Shown: positions 27,662 through 37,479, counted from the first letter of the stretch. The stretch is 64,000 bases of DNA from Nitrococcus mobilis Nb-231 (GCF_000153205.1 NZ_CH672427.1:158173-222172); one strand, 5' to 3'. Notes: generated from the letters alone by a model not told the origin. Program-made: numbers and translations.

Positions 27662-28822
27662 ATGGAAAGATATGCTAAACGGGCGAACGGGCGCCGCTCG
27701 GGCAAAGATCGCCGTCGATCGCCGGGCTGGCGTTCTGCCGTTCAACTTGAGCGCATCCGCTATCCGGGCTGGTGGGAGCAACTATTGCAGTTTTTAACCC
27801 GGTATCTGTTCATGGTACTGGGAATCGTGTTCTTCAACTACTCGCCTGCACCTGGCCCGCTGTGGCTGTCCGCGCCAACGATCACCGCTGTGTTGCTTGG
27901 CCACGGTGTTCTTAATACGATTTTGCTTTGGCATGCAGTGCACCGGCCGATCTGTCCGGCACGCTATCGACTGGCTATGTGGGTGGATCTCGTAGCGGTC
28001 TCACTCTGCGTCGCCAATGATCCCTATCAAGTTCCACCTTCGGTGCTTGCCTTCATCATGGTTGTGCTCGGTAACGGCATGCGCTATGGCATGGCGCTGT
28101 TCGCCGAGGCAATCGTCGGGGCGTTCGCTGGGGCGATGGTGGCGCTGTCGGTGAATGGCGCCGGTGGAATTACCCAGATCACCCCTGGGTTGGTTTTTCT
28201 CAACCTCTTCGGTGGCATCATTTTGCTCTACACCTATGTTCTCATGAGCCGTATCGAGCGTTCCCGGTTCAATTTGGAAGAACGCAGCCGGTTGGATAGC
28301 TTGACGGGGTTGGTCAACCGGCGTGCCTTGGAAGAGGCGGCCGATGCCCTGCTCAAAAGTCTTTTGGAACATGGTGGTGAAGTTGCGGTGATGCTCGCCG
28401 ATATGGACGATTTCAAACAGATCAACGATCGCCATGGTCATGCCGTTGGGGATTTGGTGCTGAGGCGTTTCGCCCGTATTTTACAGCGCTCGATTCGCAG
28501 TCACGACATAGCGGCTCGCTACGGCGGTGATGAGTTCGTGCTTATCCTGCTGGATATAGATCTCGCTGGCACTGAGCGGGTTGCCCAGCGCATTCAGGAG
28601 TCTGTGGCCGCATGGGCACGGGAGAACGCTTTGTGTTGCACAGTGACCTTTGGGCTTGCTGCGGCGCCGCGGCATGGTACTTCGCTGCCGGTCCTGCTCA
28701 AGGCTATAGATGAAGCGCTTTATCGCGGCAAGCGCCGCTCGGAGCACGGGGGTGCGGTGGAGTGGGTTACTGATGAAGCCGTAAAGGTCAGCCCGGTCGA
28801 AACCCCCATGTTGGTTGATTGA
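27662..28822 (+). CDS. Membrane diguanylate cyclase (GGDEF domain)
   Basis: This 386-residue protein likely makes cyclic di-GMP from GTP. A basic N-terminus (1-40) is followed by five or six hydrophobic helices (about 42-200), then a GGDEF domain. The domain has LTGLVNRRALEE, the metal-binding DMDDFKQIND, the intact active site GGDEF (288-292), and an inhibitory I-site RSHD (279-282) five residues before it. It should therefore be active and product-inhibited. The N-terminal sensor is not a named family I recognise. No clear ribosome binding site precedes the ATG. It may feed the FimX-like receptor encoded at 44.8 kb. Confidence 0.88.
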   Translation: MERYAKRANGRRSGKDRRRSPGWRSAVQLERIRYPGWWEQLLQFLTRYLFMVLGIVFFNYSPAPGPLWLSAPTITAVLLGHGVLNTILLWHAVHRPICPARYRLAMWVDLVAVSLCVANDPYQVPPSVLAFIMVVLGNGMRYGMALFAEAIVGAFAGAMVALSVNGAGGITQITPGLVFLNLFGGIILLYTYVLMSRIERSRFNLEERSRLDSLTGLVNRRALEEAADALLKSLLEHGGEVAVMLADMDDFKQINDRHGHAVGDLVLRRFARILQRSIRSHDIAARYGGDEFVLILLDIDLAGTERVAQRIQESVAAWARENALCCTVTFGLAAAPRHGTSLPVLLKAIDEALYRGKRRSEHGGAVEWVTDEAVKVSPVETPMLVD

Positions 28823-29047
28823 AGCTCAGCCACAGTAGCGAGAGGGCCGATCAATAGAGCCGTCGACCAACTCTCGTGTGGACTCGGGTTGAAGGCGGCA
28901 TTCGCTTTGCGCCGGGCTTGCGCAAGATGCAAGTTCATGGACCGTGTGGTTGGTTCAGCGCCAATACATGTGTGTCCGCCTGGCCTCACGCTATAAGCGC
29001 TAAATAGGGCGGGGCACTACACTAGGTGCAAGGAGCCGACTCACAGC

Positions 29048-29932
29048 ATGAGCAGTCCAATCGATTTGCATGCTCATTCGACCGCCTCAGATGGAGTCTT
29101 GTCGCCGGCCGATCTGGTGGTGCGCGCGGCCGAGCGTGGGGTGCGAGTACTTGCGCTTACTGATCACGACACGACTGATGGCTTGCCGGCAGCGTGTCGC
29201 AGCGCCCAACTCAGGGGGGTGGAGCTGATCCCGGGGGTCGAAGTCTCCGCTACTTGGGCCGGTCGGACGCTCCACATCGTGGGGCTCGGCGTTGATGCGG
29301 ACAATGCGTTGCTGCAGCGTGGGTTGACCAACATTCGCTCGACCCGACTGCAGCGCGCCCGGGAAATAGGGCGGATGTTGGAAGGCGCTGGACTCGAGGG
29401 CGCGTGGGATGGTGTGCGCACGCTCGCTCAGGGTGATGTTGTGGGGCGTGCTCATTATGCTCGGTTATTGGTTCTGCGAGGTTTGGCAGCGGATCCAAGC
29501 GAGGCCTTCCGCCGTTACCTACGCCGTGGTCGGCCCGGCTATGTCCCAGTCCAGTGGGCGGATCTTGATGAGGTGGTGGGTTGGGTGCATCAGGCAGGCG
29601 GTCTTGCCGTATTGGCGCATCCGTTACAATATCGATATCCACGCGCTTTTCTGCGGCGGATGCTGGCAGCGTTTGCCGCAGTCGGGGGGGATGCGCTCGA
29701 AATAGTCACCGGTGGCAGTACCGCGGAGCAGGTTTCAACCGCGGCGACCTATGCCCGACGTCTGGGCCTCGCGGGTTCGTTGGGCTCGGATTTCCACACT
29801 CTCCATCCGCCTTGGAACGACCTCGGGAGCATTAGGCCGCTGCCACGTGGGGTGGTGCCCATCTGGGAGCGTGGCTCATTGCTATCACAAGCAGCGCTCG
29901 CTGTCCCTGCTGATGTTAACGCTCCAGGTTGA
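29048..29932 (+). CDS. rnm: PHP-domain phosphoesterase, RNase AM / YciV family
   Basis: The E. coli homologue (YciV, now Rnm/RNase AM) is a 5'-3' exonuclease that trims 5' ends of rRNAs; the same family shows phosphatase activity on 3',5'-bisphosphate nucleotides. The 294 residues start with the PHP motif IDLHAHSTASDG. They continue with LTDHDTTDG, ELIPGVEVSATW, HPLQYRY, and GSDFHTLHPPW near the end; together these supply the trinuclear metal ligands. Length matches (E. coli 293). In most gammaproteobacteria it sits beside the trp genes; here it is alone. Confidence 0.87.
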   Translation: MSSPIDLHAHSTASDGVLSPADLVVRAAERGVRVLALTDHDTTDGLPAACRSAQLRGVELIPGVEVSATWAGRTLHIVGLGVDADNALLQRGLTNIRSTRLQRAREIGRMLEGAGLEGAWDGVRTLAQGDVVGRAHYARLLVLRGLAADPSEAFRRYLRRGRPGYVPVQWADLDEVVGWVHQAGGLAVLAHPLQYRYPRAFLRRMLAAFAAVGGDALEIVTGGSTAEQVSTAATYARRLGLAGSLGSDFHTLHPPWNDLGSIRPLPRGVVPIWERGSLLSQAALAVPADVNAPG

Positions 29933-29933
29933 A

Positions 29934-29957
29934 CTGGCTCGCTGGCTCGCTGGCTCG
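29934..29957 (+). repeat. Three tandem copies of an 8-base unit
   Basis: CTGGCTCG is repeated three times without mismatch directly after the rnm stop codon. Eight bases is not a multiple of a codon and the tract lies outside the gene, so copy-number slippage would not change a protein. No function is evident. Confidence 0.8.
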
Positions 29958-30110
29958 TTCAGCCGCCGTCGCAAGACCTTACGATCTATTCGGTTTTCTA
30001 TGAAATCGAAGCAATATGCAAATACCTGCCTTTCCCCGACATACCGTATCGCTGGGTCTTGCGCGGACAATTCGAAGCATTCATGGTAGCAACGGCACTC
30101 ATAACGCGAT

Positions 30111-30368
30111 TTAGCGATAACGCCGGTACTCTCCTTCGATGGTAGTGCCAATGTTCGTTCCCGGTTCAGCTCCGCCGCGCCGCAGTCGCCGGCGCAGCCA
30201 CCATACGCGCACGGCAATGATCAGAGTCAAGATGGCTCCCAAGCCGATGACCGTCGCGAGTATGAACGCGCCGAATACGGCCGCCACAGCGGCTACCACT
30301 ACGAAGGCCAGCGTGGCAAACACTTGCGCCAGCGGGTTGCGGGTCGGTAGGTAGTATTGCTTACGCAT
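30111..30368 (-). CDS. Small membrane protein of unknown function
   Basis: An 85-residue reading frame starts at the ATG at 30368, preceded by GGATGAGAG. The protein begins MRKQYYLPTRNPLAQ and then has one long or two adjacent hydrophobic segments (about 17-60, rich in Ala, Val and Ile). It ends in a basic stretch WWLRRRLRRGG and a short polar tail. The positive-inside rule puts both ends in the cytoplasm. I do not recognise the family. It stands alone between convergent rnm and divergent srkA. Coding character (hydrophobic alternation, ribosome binding site) makes it likely real. Confidence 0.6.
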   Translation of the reverse strand: MRKQYYLPTRNPLAQVFATLAFVVVAAVAAVFGAFILATVIGLGAILTLIIAVRVWWLRRRLRRGGAEPGTNIGTTIEGEYRRYR

Positions 30369-30675
30369 CGATCTCTCATCCAAATGCTTTAGCTAATCGA
30401 CCTCGTTTAGCCGCCGGAGTTCCAGATGTGATATCGGGTATAGCGCAACAACGCTGCGAGAGTGGCCGCTCCTACGTGCAAGTTGCAGCCGTTCTCTCGG
30501 GCGGCTTCGCTAACCAACAAGGCCGCTTTTTCAAGTATAACTGGGTTACTTGCCCGAGTCGGTGATGCGGCTTGAACCCGTGTGCGAGCGTTCCACGCGG
30601 CCCCACCCGCTTCACCTCTTCGGGTTGGCGCCTTATAGTGTACTAAACTCGCCGTTGCGATACTGAAGGAGCAGG

Positions 30676-31659
30676 GTGGATCCGAGTCCGCATCCCTATG
30701 CAGCCTTAGCACCCGAGACCGTGCTCACGGCCGTGGAGACACTGGGGTTGACCAGCAATGGCCGGCTGTTGGCATTGAATAGCTACGAGAACCGAGTCTA
30801 TCAAGTTGGCCTCGACGGTGCCGAGCCGCTGGTGGTCAAATTCTATCGCCCAGGGCGTTGGAGCGACCAGGCTATTCTCGAAGAGCACGCTTTTGCGGCG
30901 GAATTGGTCGGCTACGAAATTCCGGTGGTTGCACCGTTGCCGTTCACCGGCGCGACATTGCATTACCATCAGGGTTTTCGCTACGCCGTCTTCCCGCGCC
31001 GCGGCGGGCGCTCGCCGGAGCTGGACGATCCGGATTGCCGTGTGCGGCTGGGGCGGTTTCTCGGGCGCATTCATGCGGTTGGTGCCAGCCGGGCATTCGC
31101 GCATCGACCGGCTCTGGGGATTGCCGACTATGGTGAGGCGCCGCGCCGTTACCTGCTCGAGCAGGGGTTCATTCCAGCGCACTTGGTAAGCGCCTACGAG
31201 ACGCTGAGCCGAGATCTGTTGGCGGCGATCCGCCGTTGCTATGCCCGCGTTGATGGGCTCAGGCAGCTGCGGCTGCATGGTGACTGCCACCTGGGTAACA
31301 TCCTTTGGACGGAGGCCGGGCCGCATTTTGTGGACTTGGACGACTGCCTCCGTGGTCCCGCCATACAGGATCTCTGGATGCTGCTCTCGGGAAGCCGTGC
31401 GGAGATGACGCTGCAACTCTCGGATTTGCTAGCTGGTTACGAGGATTTTTATGAGCTCGATCGTCGGGAGCTGGTGTTGGTGGAAGCGTTGCGCACGCTG
31501 CGGATGATGAATTATTCGGCCTGGCTCGCGCGCCGCTGGTCCGATCCGGCTTTTCCACTTGCCTTCCCGTGGTTTGGCAGCGATCGTTACTGGGAAGAAC
31601 ATGTACTGGCGTTGCGCGAGCAAGCCGCTGCGCTCGACGAACCGCCATTAGTAGTCTAG
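30676..31659 (+). CDS. srkA: Stress response serine/threonine protein kinase SrkA (YihE/RdoA)
   Basis: SrkA is a kinase of the aminoglycoside-phosphotransferase/choline-kinase fold that protects E. coli against stress-induced death. The 327 residues (E. coli 328) start at a GTG after AAGGAG. Visible are NSYENRVYQVGL, the ATP-lysine in LVVKFYRPGRW, the catalytic loop LHGDCHLGNILW, the metal motif FVDLDDCLRGPAIQDLW, and MNYSAWLARRWSDPAFP. The start of the next gene lies 2 bases after its stop. In enterics it pairs with dsbA; that partner is absent here. Confidence 0.92.
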   Translation: MDPSPHPYAALAPETVLTAVETLGLTSNGRLLALNSYENRVYQVGLDGAEPLVVKFYRPGRWSDQAILEEHAFAAELVGYEIPVVAPLPFTGATLHYHQGFRYAVFPRRGGRSPELDDPDCRVRLGRFLGRIHAVGASRAFAHRPALGIADYGEAPRRYLLEQGFIPAHLVSAYETLSRDLLAAIRRCYARVDGLRQLRLHGDCHLGNILWTEAGPHFVDLDDCLRGPAIQDLWMLLSGSRAEMTLQLSDLLAGYEDFYELDRRELVLVEALRTLRMMNYSAWLARRWSDPAFPLAFPWFGSDRYWEEHVLALREQAAALDEPPLVV

Positions 31660-31661
31660 CC

Positions 31662-32414
31662 GTGAGCGCAAAGCGTCCGGTTGCCGCTGTAATGTGCCGC
31701 CACGGGGAGGCCAGCCAACGTTTGGCCGTAGCGTTGGCGCCGGGCCGGTTTTTGCGTGTTGTTCTACAGCGCCGCCGTCGTCGCACGTTGGCTATTCATG
31801 TGCATCGCGATGCTACGGTCGAGGTTCGCGTCCCCGTTGCGTGCCCGCTCGGGACGGTGGTTGAGTTCGTGCGTCGGCGCCGAGCTTGGATCATGCGACA
31901 GCTCGAGTGGGTAGCCACCTATCCGCCAACCCGAGCGTTGCAGTATACGCAAGGCGAGCACCATCGTTATATTGGCGAGTGGGTGATGCTTGCCTTGCGC
32001 TCGGGCTCGCCCCGGCAGGGACAGCTAGTCGCTGGGCGGTTGCTGCTCACCCTGCGCGGGTCCACCGATCCCACGCGGGTCAAGCGGCTTTTAGAGCAAT
32101 GGTACCGCGATCGGGCGAGCGAGATCTTCGCCGAACGCTTGGCGTATTGGAGTGAGCATCCCGCCTATGGGGGGCTGGGGCTGCCGCCGTTACGGTTGCG
32201 GCGTATGTCACGCCGTTGGGGCAGCTGCTCCTCCCGTGGTGTCATTACCCTCAACACTGGCTTGGTGAAACGGCGCTTGGAGCTGATCGATTACGTTGTC
32301 GTTCATGAGCTCTGTCATCTGCGGGTGTTCGATCACTCGGCCAGATTCTATGCCTTATTGGATAAGGTACTACCGGACTGGCGCCGGCGTCACCGAGCTT
32401 TAGCCCATCTTTAA
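31662..32414 (+). CDS. YgjP-like M48-family metallopeptidase
   Basis: The 250-residue protein (GTG at 31662, two bases after srkA; ATG at 31692 is possible) has the YgjP/DUF45 layout. A basic N-terminal beta domain containing RRRRTLAIHVH is followed by the signature RRWGSCSSRGVITLN (about 184-198). The zinc-protease motif HELCH is at 215-219, with a third ligand histidine in VFDHSARF (H225). This is a SprT/WLM-like gluzincin; cellular substrates are not established. Tight coupling to srkA suggests co-translation. An insertion sequence lies just downstream. Confidence 0.87.
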   Translation: MSAKRPVAAVMCRHGEASQRLAVALAPGRFLRVVLQRRRRRTLAIHVHRDATVEVRVPVACPLGTVVEFVRRRRAWIMRQLEWVATYPPTRALQYTQGEHHRYIGEWVMLALRSGSPRQGQLVAGRLLLTLRGSTDPTRVKRLLEQWYRDRASEIFAERLAYWSEHPAYGGLGLPPLRLRRMSRRWGSCSSRGVITLNTGLVKRRLELIDYVVVHELCHLRVFDHSARFYALLDKVLPDWRRRHRALAHL

Positions 32415-32499
32415 CGCTCTCTGCCTGATTTCGGGCTGATTTGGGCGTGTATGCGAAGAGAAGTTATTGATTCGTATAGTGGCGAGGGTGGCGCGCTGG

Positions 32500-34441
32500 A
32501 TGTAGTGCCATAATATTTGTTGTTATCCCTTGTGCGGAGCGCCCGCCCACGCTAGCCTCGCGGGCATGTTCATCCGCCGCACCCAGACCCGCAGCACGGC
32601 CACCGGCGAGTCGTATGTCACGTATCGTCTGGTGCGCTCCGAGCGGCGCGCCGGTAAGGTCCGCCAGCGCACCCTGTTGAACCTGGGGCGGCACTTCCCA
32701 GTGGCGCAGGCACACTGGTCGGCGTTGTGTGCGCGCATCGAGCAACGGCTCAGCGGCCAGGCGGCGCTGTTCGACGAGGAGGGGAAGGGCCTCCCGCTCG
32801 CCGTCGAGCGCCAGGCCGAGCGTATTGCGGCGCGGCTGCTCGCCGAGCAGGGCGGTACGCCGGCACCGGCCGATGCTGGCGGTGTACCCGGCGGTGGGGG
32901 TGACGTGCAGTCGGTGGACGTGGACTCGCTCTCACTGGTGCGCCCGCGCTCGGTGGGCGTCGAGCAGCTCGCCCTGTGGGCGCTGCGCCAGGCGGGCTTG
33001 GAGGAGCAGCTCCAAGCGCTGGGGCTGACCGGCCCGCAACGTGCGGCGGCGCTGGGGCTGATCGTTGCCCGCATGGCCGCCCCGGGCTCGGAGCGGGCGA
33101 CGTATCAGTGGCTCGCCCGGCGCAGCGGCCTCGGCGAGCTGCTGGAGGTGGACTTCGAGGCGATGAGCCCGATGCAGCTCTACCGTACCTCCGATATCCT
33201 GCTGCGCCACCGCGCGGCCCTCGAAGGGCATCTGTTCGCCCGGGTGAGCGATCTGTTCGCGCTCGCCCCGACAATCACGCTCTACGATCTGACCAACACT
33301 TACTTCGAGGGCGAGGCACCGGTCAATCCGGCCGCGCGCCACGGCCACTCCAAGGAGCGGCGCAGCGACTGCCCGCTGCTCACCCTGGCGCTGGTGCTCG
33401 ATGCCTGCGGCTTTGTGCGCCGCTCGCGGGTCTTCGCTGGCAATGCGGCCGAGGCGCAGACCCTCCAGGGGATGCTCACCGGCCTCGCGGCGCCCGCCGG
33501 CGCGCTTGTGGTCATGGACCGCGGGGTGGCCACCGAGGCCAACCTCGCCTGGCTGGCCGAGCAGGGCTACCGCTATCTGGTGGTCAGCCGCGAGCGCCGC
33601 CGCGCGGTCGATTTTAAAGAGGCCATCACCCTCGACAACGCCGGCGGGCAGGCCGTGGAGCTACTCAAAGTGCCCTCGGCCGATGGCCAGGAGGTGCGCC
33701 TGTATTGTCGCTCCGAGGGCCGCGTGCGCAAGGAGCAAGCGATCGCCGGGCGCCTGATGGACCGCTTCGAGGCTGGGCTCGACAAGCTTGCGACCGGACT
33801 CAGCCGGCGGGGCACCACCAAGCGCATCGACAAGCTCTGGGAGCGCATCGGGCGGCTCAAGGAGAAAAGCCGCGGCCTCGGCCAGCACTACCACATTGAA
33901 GTGATCGCCGGTGACAGCGGCGAGCGCGCCCGTGCGATCCACTGGCAGCGCCTGCCCGTGAAAGGCTCTCTGGTCACCGAGCCGGGCGTCTATTGCCTGC
34001 GCAGCAACGAGACCGGCTGGGACGAGAAGACAATGTGGCGCACCTACATCATGCTCACCGACCTTGAGGCGGTCTTCCGAAGCCTGAAATCGGAGCTCGG
34101 CCTGCGCCCGATCTTCCATCACAAGGAAGAGCGCGCCGAGGGGCACCTGTTCATCACCGTGCTCGCCTATCAGTTCGTCCAGCTCATCCGCCACTGCCTC
34201 GCCGCCCACGGCATCTGCGAGCGTTGGAGCACGCTACGCGATACCCTCGCCGGCCAGTGCCGGGTCACCGCCACGTTCAACCGCGGCGATGGCCGCACCC
34301 TGCACGTGCGCAAGGCCACCCGCGCCGAGCCCGATCAGGCGCGAATCTATCAGGCCCTCGGGGCCGATCCCGCCCCGGGCGGCGTGCAGAAAACAATCGT
34401 GTGAGCCCGCTGATTTATAAAATGAACGTAATGTAGTGCCA
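32500..34441 (+). mobile_element. IS1634-family (IS4-like) insertion sequence
   Basis: One transposase gene fills almost the whole element. An exact 11-base direct repeat, ATGTAGTGCCA, occurs at 32500-32510 and 34431-34441. It may be the target-site duplication; IS1634-family elements are known for long, variable duplications. Clear terminal inverted repeats could not be settled by eye: GGCGAG.GTGGC at 32481-32492 resembles the reverse complement of GCCACTCGCC at 34439-34448 and might instead mark the ends. The boundaries are therefore approximate. The element is visibly more GC-rich than its flanks and separates ygjP from typA. Confidence 0.6.
32566..34404 (+). CDS. IS1634-family DDE transposase
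   Basis: The 612-residue product starts at an ATG at 32566 (MFIRRTQTRSTATGESYVTYRLVRSERRAG in two adjoining parts), the typical N-terminus of this family. The catalytic DDE core of the IS4 superfamily is seen in TLYDLTNTYFEGEA (first Asp), VVMDRGVATEANLAWL (second Asp) and the Y-R-E region YIMLTDLEAVFRSLKSELGLRPIFH with the Glu. The reading frame is intact with no frameshift, so it may be active or recently arrived. Codon third positions are extremely GC-rich compared with neighbours, a sign of transfer. Confidence 0.88.
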   Translation: MFIRRTQTRSTATGESYVTYRLVRSERRAGKVRQRTLLNLGRHFPVAQAHWSALCARIEQRLSGQAALFDEEGKGLPLAVERQAERIAARLLAEQGGTPAPADAGGVPGGGGDVQSVDVDSLSLVRPRSVGVEQLALWALRQAGLEEQLQALGLTGPQRAAALGLIVARMAAPGSERATYQWLARRSGLGELLEVDFEAMSPMQLYRTSDILLRHRAALEGHLFARVSDLFALAPTITLYDLTNTYFEGEAPVNPAARHGHSKERRSDCPLLTLALVLDACGFVRRSRVFAGNAAEAQTLQGMLTGLAAPAGALVVMDRGVATEANLAWLAEQGYRYLVVSRERRRAVDFKEAITLDNAGGQAVELLKVPSADGQEVRLYCRSEGRVRKEQAIAGRLMDRFEAGLDKLATGLSRRGTTKRIDKLWERIGRLKEKSRGLGQHYHIEVIAGDSGERARAIHWQRLPVKGSLVTEPGVYCLRSNETGWDEKTMWRTYIMLTDLEAVFRSLKSELGLRPIFHHKEERAEGHLFITVLAYQFVQLIRHCLAAHGICERWSTLRDTLAGQCRVTATFNRGDGRTLHVRKATRAEPDQARIYQALGADPAPGGVQKTIV

Positions 34442-34539
34442 CTCGCCGCCGCGGCCGATCTTAACTCTCTGAGTATCGCGAAGTTATTTTTGGGGACGTT
34501 AAACTTGGGTTAGGGCCCGTCTAAAGTGGATTTGATGCG

Positions 34540-36357
34540 CTACACTGAAACTCGCGCGGCGCGTTTGCGTTCGTGCTCACGCAGCAGCTTCTTGCGCACC
34601 CGGATGGCGTTGGGGGTTACTTCCACCACTTCGTCCTGATCGATGATCTCCAGTGCCTGCTCCAGCGTGAGACGCAGGGGGGGCGTCAGGATGATGCTCT
34701 CGTCGCTGCCGGCGGCCCGAATGTTGGTCAGCTGCTTGGCTTTCAGTGGGTTTACGAGCAAATCGTTGTCGCGGCTGTGAATGCCGATGACCATGCCTTC
34801 GTAGACTTCGTCGCCTGGGCCGATCAGCAGCCGGCCGCGCTCCTGGAGGTTGAACAGCGCGTAGCCAAGCGCGCGGCCGCCGGCATTGGAAATCAGGGCC
34901 CCATTCGGACGCTGGCCGTATGGTCCGGGTTTGACGGGCCCATAATGATCGAAGACATGGTACAGCAGCCCGCTACCCGAGGTTGCGCTGAGAAACTGGG
35001 TGCGAAAACCGATGAGCCCACGGGCCGGTATCAGGTAGTCCAGGCGGATGCGGCCCTGGCTGGGGGGGTGCATGTTTTGCAGTGCACCACCCCGCGCCCC
35101 GAGCTTCTCCATGACGGGACCTTGGTGGAATTCGGCTACATCCACGCTCACCCGTTCCCAAGGTTCTTGGCGCTCGCCATCGATCTCGCGGATGATCACC
35201 TCAGGGCGGGAGACGCCGAGTTCGTAGCCTTCGCGGCGCATATTCTCGATCAGGATGGACAGATGCAATTCGCCGCGACCGCAGACACGCAGCTTATCCG
35301 GATCCTCGGTTTCCGTTACCCGTAGGGCGACGTTGTGTTGGAGCTCGCGCTCGAGGCGTTCGCGAATCTGCGGGGCGGTAATGTACCGTCCATCACGCCC
35401 GGCAAGCGGCGAGGTATTCACCTGGAATGTCATGGCAATTGTAGGTTCGTCGACGCTCAGGGGTGGCAACGCTTCGACGGCACCGGGATCGCAGAGGGTA
35501 TCCGAGATCTGCACGTCTGCCACACCCGAGAACGCGATGATATCGCCGGCCTGCGCGTCGCTCACCTCGATGCGGTTCAGTCCGAGGAAGCCGAGCACCT
35601 GCAGGATGCGGCCGGCGCGGCGGCCGCCTGCGCGATCAATCGTCACTATCGGTCTATTGGTCCATACGCGCCCGCGTTTGATCCGCCCGATGCCGATGAG
35701 GCCGACGTAGCTACTGTAGTCAAGCGCGCTGACTTGCATCTGAAATGGCCCCTCGGGATCGACGGCCGGCGGCGGCACATGATCTCGAATGATCTCGAAC
35801 AAGGCGGTCATGTCTCCCGTTCGAACGGCCGATGTTAGGCTCGCGTAGCCGTTCAAGGCGGAGCAGTAGACCACGGGGAAGTCCAGTTGTTCGTCGCTCG
35901 CGCCCAGTTCGGCAAATAGATCGAAGGTTTGATCCAGGACCCAGCTTGGGCGTGCCTCCGGCCGATCGATCTTGTTGATCACTACGATTGGCCGAAAGCC
36001 CTGCGCCAGCGCTTTATCGGTAACGAACCGGGTTTGGGGCATGGGGCCGTCGACGGCGTCCACCAATAGCAGCACGCTGTCGACCATTGACAACACCCGT
36101 TCCACCTCGCCACCGAAGTCGGCGTGGCCGGGGGTGTCGACGATATTGATGCGATGACCTTGCCACTCGATTGCCGTGTTTTTCGAGAGGATGGTAATAC
36201 CGCGTTCGCGTTCGATCTCGTTGGAATCCATGACACGCTCGGGCAGCGCGCCCCGGTTCTGAAGACTGCCGGAGTCTTGTAGAAGGCGGTCGACCAGGGT
36301 CGTTTTACCGTGGTCGACATGGGCGATGATGGCGATATTGCGGAGTTTTTCAATCAC
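34540..36357 (-). CDS. typA: Translational GTPase TypA/BipA
   Basis: TypA is a ribosome-binding GTPase of the EF-G family that aids ribosome assembly and stress adaptation. The 605 residues (E. coli 607) have all G motifs: [10 protein letters not shown], the switch-[27 protein letters not shown], and a Ser/Ala G5 (CSALNGYA). Domains II, III and the TypA-specific C-terminal domain ([22 protein letters not shown] region) follow. It is transcribed alone. The insertion sequence lies about 100 bases past its 3' end and does not interrupt it. Confidence 0.97.
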   Translation of the reverse strand: MIEKLRNIAIIAHVDHGKTTLVDRLLQDSGSLQNRGALPERVMDSNEIERERGITILSKNTAIEWQGHRINIVDTPGHADFGGEVERVLSMVDSVLLLVDAVDGPMPQTRFVTDKALAQGFRPIVVINKIDRPEARPSWVLDQTFDLFAELGASDEQLDFPVVYCSALNGYASLTSAVRTGDMTALFEIIRDHVPPPAVDPEGPFQMQVSALDYSSYVGLIGIGRIKRGRVWTNRPIVTIDRAGGRRAGRILQVLGFLGLNRIEVSDAQAGDIIAFSGVADVQISDTLCDPGAVEALPPLSVDEPTIAMTFQVNTSPLAGRDGRYITAPQIRERLERELQHNVALRVTETEDPDKLRVCGRGELHLSILIENMRREGYELGVSRPEVIIREIDGERQEPWERVSVDVAEFHQGPVMEKLGARGGALQNMHPPSQGRIRLDYLIPARGLIGFRTQFLSATSGSGLLYHVFDHYGPVKPGPYGQRPNGALISNAGGRALGYALFNLQERGRLLIGPGDEVYEGMVIGIHSRDNDLLVNPLKAKQLTNIRAAGSDESIILTPPLRLTLEQALEIIDQDEVVEVTPNAIRVRKKLLREHERKRAARVSV

Positions 36358-36486
36358 GTTTGATGCCGGCCGTTCGTTGCTTGGCGCGTATGATCGTCGA
36401 AGCGGCTACAGCTGTCGAGCGTTTCGTGCGCAACAGTGGCTCCGCCGATGCCTGTACCTACGACGATCGAGCGCATGCCCGAGGCG

Positions 36487-37479
36487 TTATAAAGCGGGCT
36501 CACAATCCGTAGGCTTGCCTGCGCGGCGGCACTGGATTGTCCGCAGAGTCGCCCGGAAGGTGGATAAAAATGGGCCACCTAGGCGCACAGCTTGCGTGGC
36601 CGCCGTCTCGGCCACCGCCCAATTACCTCGATCGGCCTCGATCTGCGCCAGATTATTGTAAAGCACTGCGCTCCAATCGGTTTGACGTTCGAGCGCCGCC
36701 TTGAGCACAGCGGCTGCGCTTGCCAAGCGATCACTCTCGTATAGCGCATTAGCCAGCCCCAGAGCCAGGCGGCCGTCCTTCGGGAAACGTTTTACGGCGG
36801 CCCGCCAGCTTGGCAAGGTTGTCGTCGGATCGTGCTGCGTTTCGAGATCGGCCAGCGATTGAAACAACCGCACTGCGGTGGCGGTTGCTGGCAGCTCGCC
36901 AGGTGGCAGCACGACGATTCCCCAACGTTCCCCGCGCGCCCAGGTTCGCTCGAAGGTCTCGATCGTTACCACATGCCGGCGCTCATCGCCGGAGCGCAGC
37001 ACTAGATTGCCATTTATCGGCTGCACCCCGACCACTACCGCATAGTGCCAGATTGGATACCAACTCAGCCCAAGGTTTTGCAGCACCAGTACCGGGTGTC
37101 CCGATTCCAACTCGCGCAGCAGCTCGGCTAGTTGCGGTGGGATGATATAAGCGAGGCGACGGCTGCGGCGGGCGCGAGCCAATAGTTCAGCCTGCAGCAC
37201 ACCATGTTTGGCCGGGATGTAGAGTTCGGTACCGAGCTGCTCGGGGTCGGCGCTTACCCCGCTCCAGCCCAGCACCGTGGCCAGCGCGGCCGGGCCGCAA
37301 TGGTAGGCGGTTTGGGGATAGAACGGCACGTCGAGCAATTCGACGGGCGGCACGGTGAGCGTGCTGGCGAGCAATTGTGGGCCGTTTTGAGAGGCGCATC
37401 CGGCCAGGGCGAGTAATCCCGCGCACAGAACGAGCAACGGCCATGGCGAGGCCGCCCTCGCCCCGCCGAATTCACTCAT
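36487..37479 (-). CDS. PA2778-type C39-like cysteine peptidase lipoprotein with TPRs
   Basis: From the ATG at 37479 the product is 330 residues. A lipoprotein signal (lipobox LAGC, C28) precedes a C39-like papain-fold domain with the catalytic Cys61 in YHCGPAALATVLGW and His145 in IWHYAVVVGV, followed by NLVLRSGDERRHVV. The C-terminal third (about 200-310) has TPR-like helices (LALGLANALYESDRLASAAAVL). This is the architecture of P. aeruginosa PA2778 homologues. The gene overlaps the stop of the upstream PA2779-type gene, indicating a two-gene unit. Peptidase substrate and biological role are not established. Confidence 0.8.
   Translation of the reverse strand: MSEFGGARAASPWPLLVLCAGLLALAGCASQNGPQLLASTLTVPPVELLDVPFYPQTAYHCGPAALATVLGWSGVSADPEQLGTELYIPAKHGVLQAELLARARRSRRLAYIIPPQLAELLRELESGHPVLVLQNLGLSWYPIWHYAVVVGVQPINGNLVLRSGDERRHVVTIETFERTWARGERWGIVVLPPGELPATATAVRLFQSLADLETQHDPTTTLPSWRAAVKRFPKDGRLALGLANALYESDRLASAAAVLKAALERQTDWSAVLYNNLAQIEADRGNWAVAETAATQAVRLGGPFLSTFRATLRTIQCRRAGKPTDCEPAL

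Noticed and set aside
30407..30712. 101-codon open frame on the minus strand before srkA
   Set aside because: It covers the srkA promoter and start, shows no family motif or membrane or fold pattern; the gap is better read as a regulatory region.
32481..32492. Left terminal inverted repeat of the insertion sequence
   Set aside because: It matches the right-side candidate only with a two-base indel; the exact direct repeat was preferred as boundary and this is kept only as an alternative.
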